The translations under genes were made by a program, and so were the position numbers. A stretch of DNA of 6,175 bases from CAVPEW01 sp050247895. GTDB taxonomy: Bacteria; Actinomycetota; Acidimicrobiia; Acidimicrobiales; VFJN01. The stretch spans positions 1 through 6,175 of the forward strand of contig JBFWTJ010000230.1 of the NCBI GenBank assembly GCA_050247895.1, written 5' to 3'. Positions 4,802 through 6,175 of the stretch are shown here, one piece after another (the first letter of the stretch is position 1; each line of letters opens with the position of its first letter). The notes beneath the pieces are model-generated. The model was not told where the DNA came from, made no database searches, and saw nothing but the letters and a program-made list of their open reading frames with translations.

Positions 4802-6175
4802 GTGCGGCTGTCCTCGCGCCGGCTCGGGGAGTTCCTCGTCGAGCGACGGGTCCTGTCCCGGGACGTGCTCGAGGAGCTGCTGGCCCGCGAGGCCGCCGGC
4901 GACCTGCCCCTCGGGCCGCTGTTGGCCCGTGAGCGGCTGGTCAGCGACGAGGACCTGACCGCGGCCATCGCCAGCGAGCTCGGCGTGCCCATGGTCGAGG
5001 TGGCCGAGCAGTCGATCCTCGCCGACGCCTGGCGGTTGGTGCCCGAGGACCTGGCCCGGGCGCACCTGGCCGTGGCCCTGGAGGTGGCCGACGACCGGGT
5101 GCTGGTCGTCATGGAGGACCCGGCCGACGACGCGATCGTCGAGGCCCTCGAGCAGGCGCTCGGCCGCCGCGTGGCCCCGGCGGTGGCCACGCGGGGCCAG
5201 CTCGCCGAGCTCGTCGACCAGGTCTACGGCCCGGCGCCGGGCGAGGCCCCGGCCCCGGAGGCACCGCGCCCGGCCGCCCGGCTCGACGCGCTGCTCGACG
5301 CCGTGCTGGCCCGCGGTGCGTCCGACCTGCACCTGGCCGTGGGCGCGCCGCCCATGCTGCGGGTCGGCGGCGAGCTGGAGCCGCTGGGCACCGAGGCCCT
5401 GAACGGCTCGGACGTGCGCGACCTGGTCCTGTCCGCCCTGACCCCCCGCCAGCGGAGCCGGTTCCTGGAGGAGGGCCAGTTCGAGACCTCCCACTCCCTG
5501 CCGGGCCGGGGACGCTTCCGCATCAGCGCCTTCGTCCAGCGCAGCTCGGTCGGGGCGGTCCTGCGTCCGGTGCCGGCCGAGGTGCCGGACCTCGATGCCC
5601 TGGGCCTGCCCCCCGAGGTGACGGCGTGGGCGCGGCACCACCGCGGCCTGGTGCTGGTGTGCGGCTCGCACGGGTCGGGAACCTCCACCACGCTGGCCGC
5701 GATGGTCGACCGCATCAACCGGTCCCGGTCGTGCCACGTGCTGACCATCGAGGAGCCCATCGAGTTCCTCCACCGCCACGACCGGGCCCTGGTCAACCAG
5801 CGGGAGGTGGGCGACGACACGGCGAGCTTCGCGGTGGGGCTGCGCCACGCCCTGCGCCAGGACCCCGACGTGGTCATGGTCGGCGAGCTGCCCGACCCCG
5901 AGACCCTGGCCCTGGTCCTGGCCGCGGCCGAGACCGGCAAGCTGGTGCTGGCCACCCTGCGCACGATGGGCGCGGTGGGCACCGTGCAGCGGATCGTCGA
6001 CGTCCTGCCGGTGGAGCTCCAGCAGCAGGCCCGGGTGCAGCTGGCCGACACGCTGCGCGGCATCGTGGTGCAGCAGCGCGTGCCCGGCGTCGTGGGAGGG
6101 ATGGTCCTGGCCGCCGAGGGCCTGGGCGCGACCCCTGCGGTGCGGTCCGCGATGCGCGACGGCGACCCGGCGGCC
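4802..6175 (+). CDS. MshEN-PilT fusion: type IV pilus ATPase-like protein with altered ATPase motifs (3' truncated by window)
   Basis: An open frame of 458 codons runs to the window edge. Residues 6 to about 143 resemble the MshEN/GspE N-terminal domain, with tandem units starting RLGEFLVERRVLS (7-19) and PLGPLLARERLVS (36-48), then ELGVPMVEV and a fold ending LAELVDQVYG. A Pro/Ala linker (144-159) leads to a PilT-type motor: ASDLHLAVGAPPMLRVGGEL (173-192), GRGRFRISAFVQRSS (235-249), HRGLVLVCG (280-288). The Asp box TIEEPIEFLH (315-324) keeps E317, and RQDPDVVMVGE (352-362) keeps the Walker-B glutamate E362. Four signature positions differ from active PilT. The Walker A loop GSHGSGTST has T294 for lysine, GELPD has P364 for arginine, and K380 and R387 replace the two His-box histidines. 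PilT normally powers pilus retraction at the inner membrane; this protein probably cannot hydrolyse ATP normally. GTG 4802 is the only plausible start, since an in-frame stop lies at 4772-4774 with no start codon between. The ribosome site is weak, which suggests coupling to the DUF4388 gene. Some 50-80 C-terminal residues are probably missing. Confidence 0.88.
   Translation, partial: MRLSSRRLGEFLVERRVLSRDVLEELLAREAAGDLPLGPLLARERLVSDEDLTAAIASELGVPMVEVAEQSILADAWRLVPEDLARAHLAVALEVADDRVLVVMEDPADDAIVEALEQALGRRVAPAVATRGQLAELVDQVYGPAPGEAPAPEAPRPAARLDALLDAVLARGASDLHLAVGAPPMLRVGGELEPLGTEALNGSDVRDLVLSALTPRQRSRFLEEGQFETSHSLPGRGRFRISAFVQRSSVGAVLRPVPAEVPDLDALGLPPEVTAWARHHRGLVLVCGSHGSGTSTTLAAMVDRINRSRSCHVLTIEEPIEFLHRHDRALVNQREVGDDTASFAVGLRHALRQDPDVVMVGELPDPETLALVLAAAETGKLVLATLRTMGAVGTVQRIVDVLPVELQQQARVQLADTLRGIVVQQRVPGVVGGMVLAAEGLGATPAVRSAMRDGDPAA

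Noticed and set aside
3873..4958. Second + strand open frame across the DUF4388/PilT-like boundary
   Set aside because: Its translation is an Arg/Gly-rich shadow of the DUF4388 gene in another frame and continues out of frame into the PilT-like gene. It has no domain of its own.
4802..6175. PilT-like gene as a decaying pseudogene
   Set aside because: The frame is open for 458 codons, the codon use matches the neighbours, and conservation outside the four altered catalytic positions is high. Random decay would not spare the rest.

Overview
The window is about 6.2 kb of very GC-rich DNA. Six genes, all on the + strand, cover nearly all of it. In order they are: the 3' end of alaS (alanyl-tRNA synthetase), ruvX/yqgF (Holliday junction resolvase-like protein), mltG (endolytic murein transglycosylase), aroE (shikimate dehydrogenase), a DUF4388 (PATAN-type) protein, and the 5' three quarters or more of a gene for a type IV pilus ATPase-like protein. 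That last gene joins an N-terminal MshEN-like domain to a PilT-like motor domain. The alaS-ruvX-mltG-aroE order, the composition and the long low-complexity tails suggest a high-GC actinobacterium. The DUF4388 plus PilT-type pair after aroE makes me think of Acidimicrobiia or a related deep-branching class. The lineage is inferred from context and memory, not from a search.

Layout: alaS ends at 922 and shares one base with the ruvX start (TGATG). ruvX ends at 1353 and overlaps mltG by four bases (ATGA). aroE starts 4 bases after mltG. These four genes therefore look like one translationally coupled operon of housekeeping functions: tRNA charging, pre-16S rRNA processing or recombination, glycan-strand termination, and aromatic amino acid synthesis. 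The only real break is the short interval 3718-3756, with a locally AT-richer stretch beginning at the end of aroE. It contains a sequence resembling a FliA/WhiG-type (sigma-28) promoter, followed by a strong Shine-Dalgarno for the DUF4388 gene. The pilus-type gene follows 19 bases after that gene, so the last two probably form a separately controllable surface-motility or regulation unit inside the housekeeping block.

The most unusual feature is the last gene. Its fold-defining PilT sequence is well preserved, but several ATPase signature residues are changed. The Walker A lysine is threonine, both His-box histidines are lysine and arginine, and the arginine of the GE(M/L)RD motif is proline. 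The Asp-box and Walker-B glutamates remain. Together with the MshEN-like domain, normally found on PilB/GspE/MshE extension ATPases, this suggests an ATPase-inactive, possibly c-di-GMP-responsive PilT paralogue acting as a regulatory or structural subunit. I see no RNA genes, insertion sequences, CRISPR arrays or convincing terminators, and no stretch over 300 bases without a gene.
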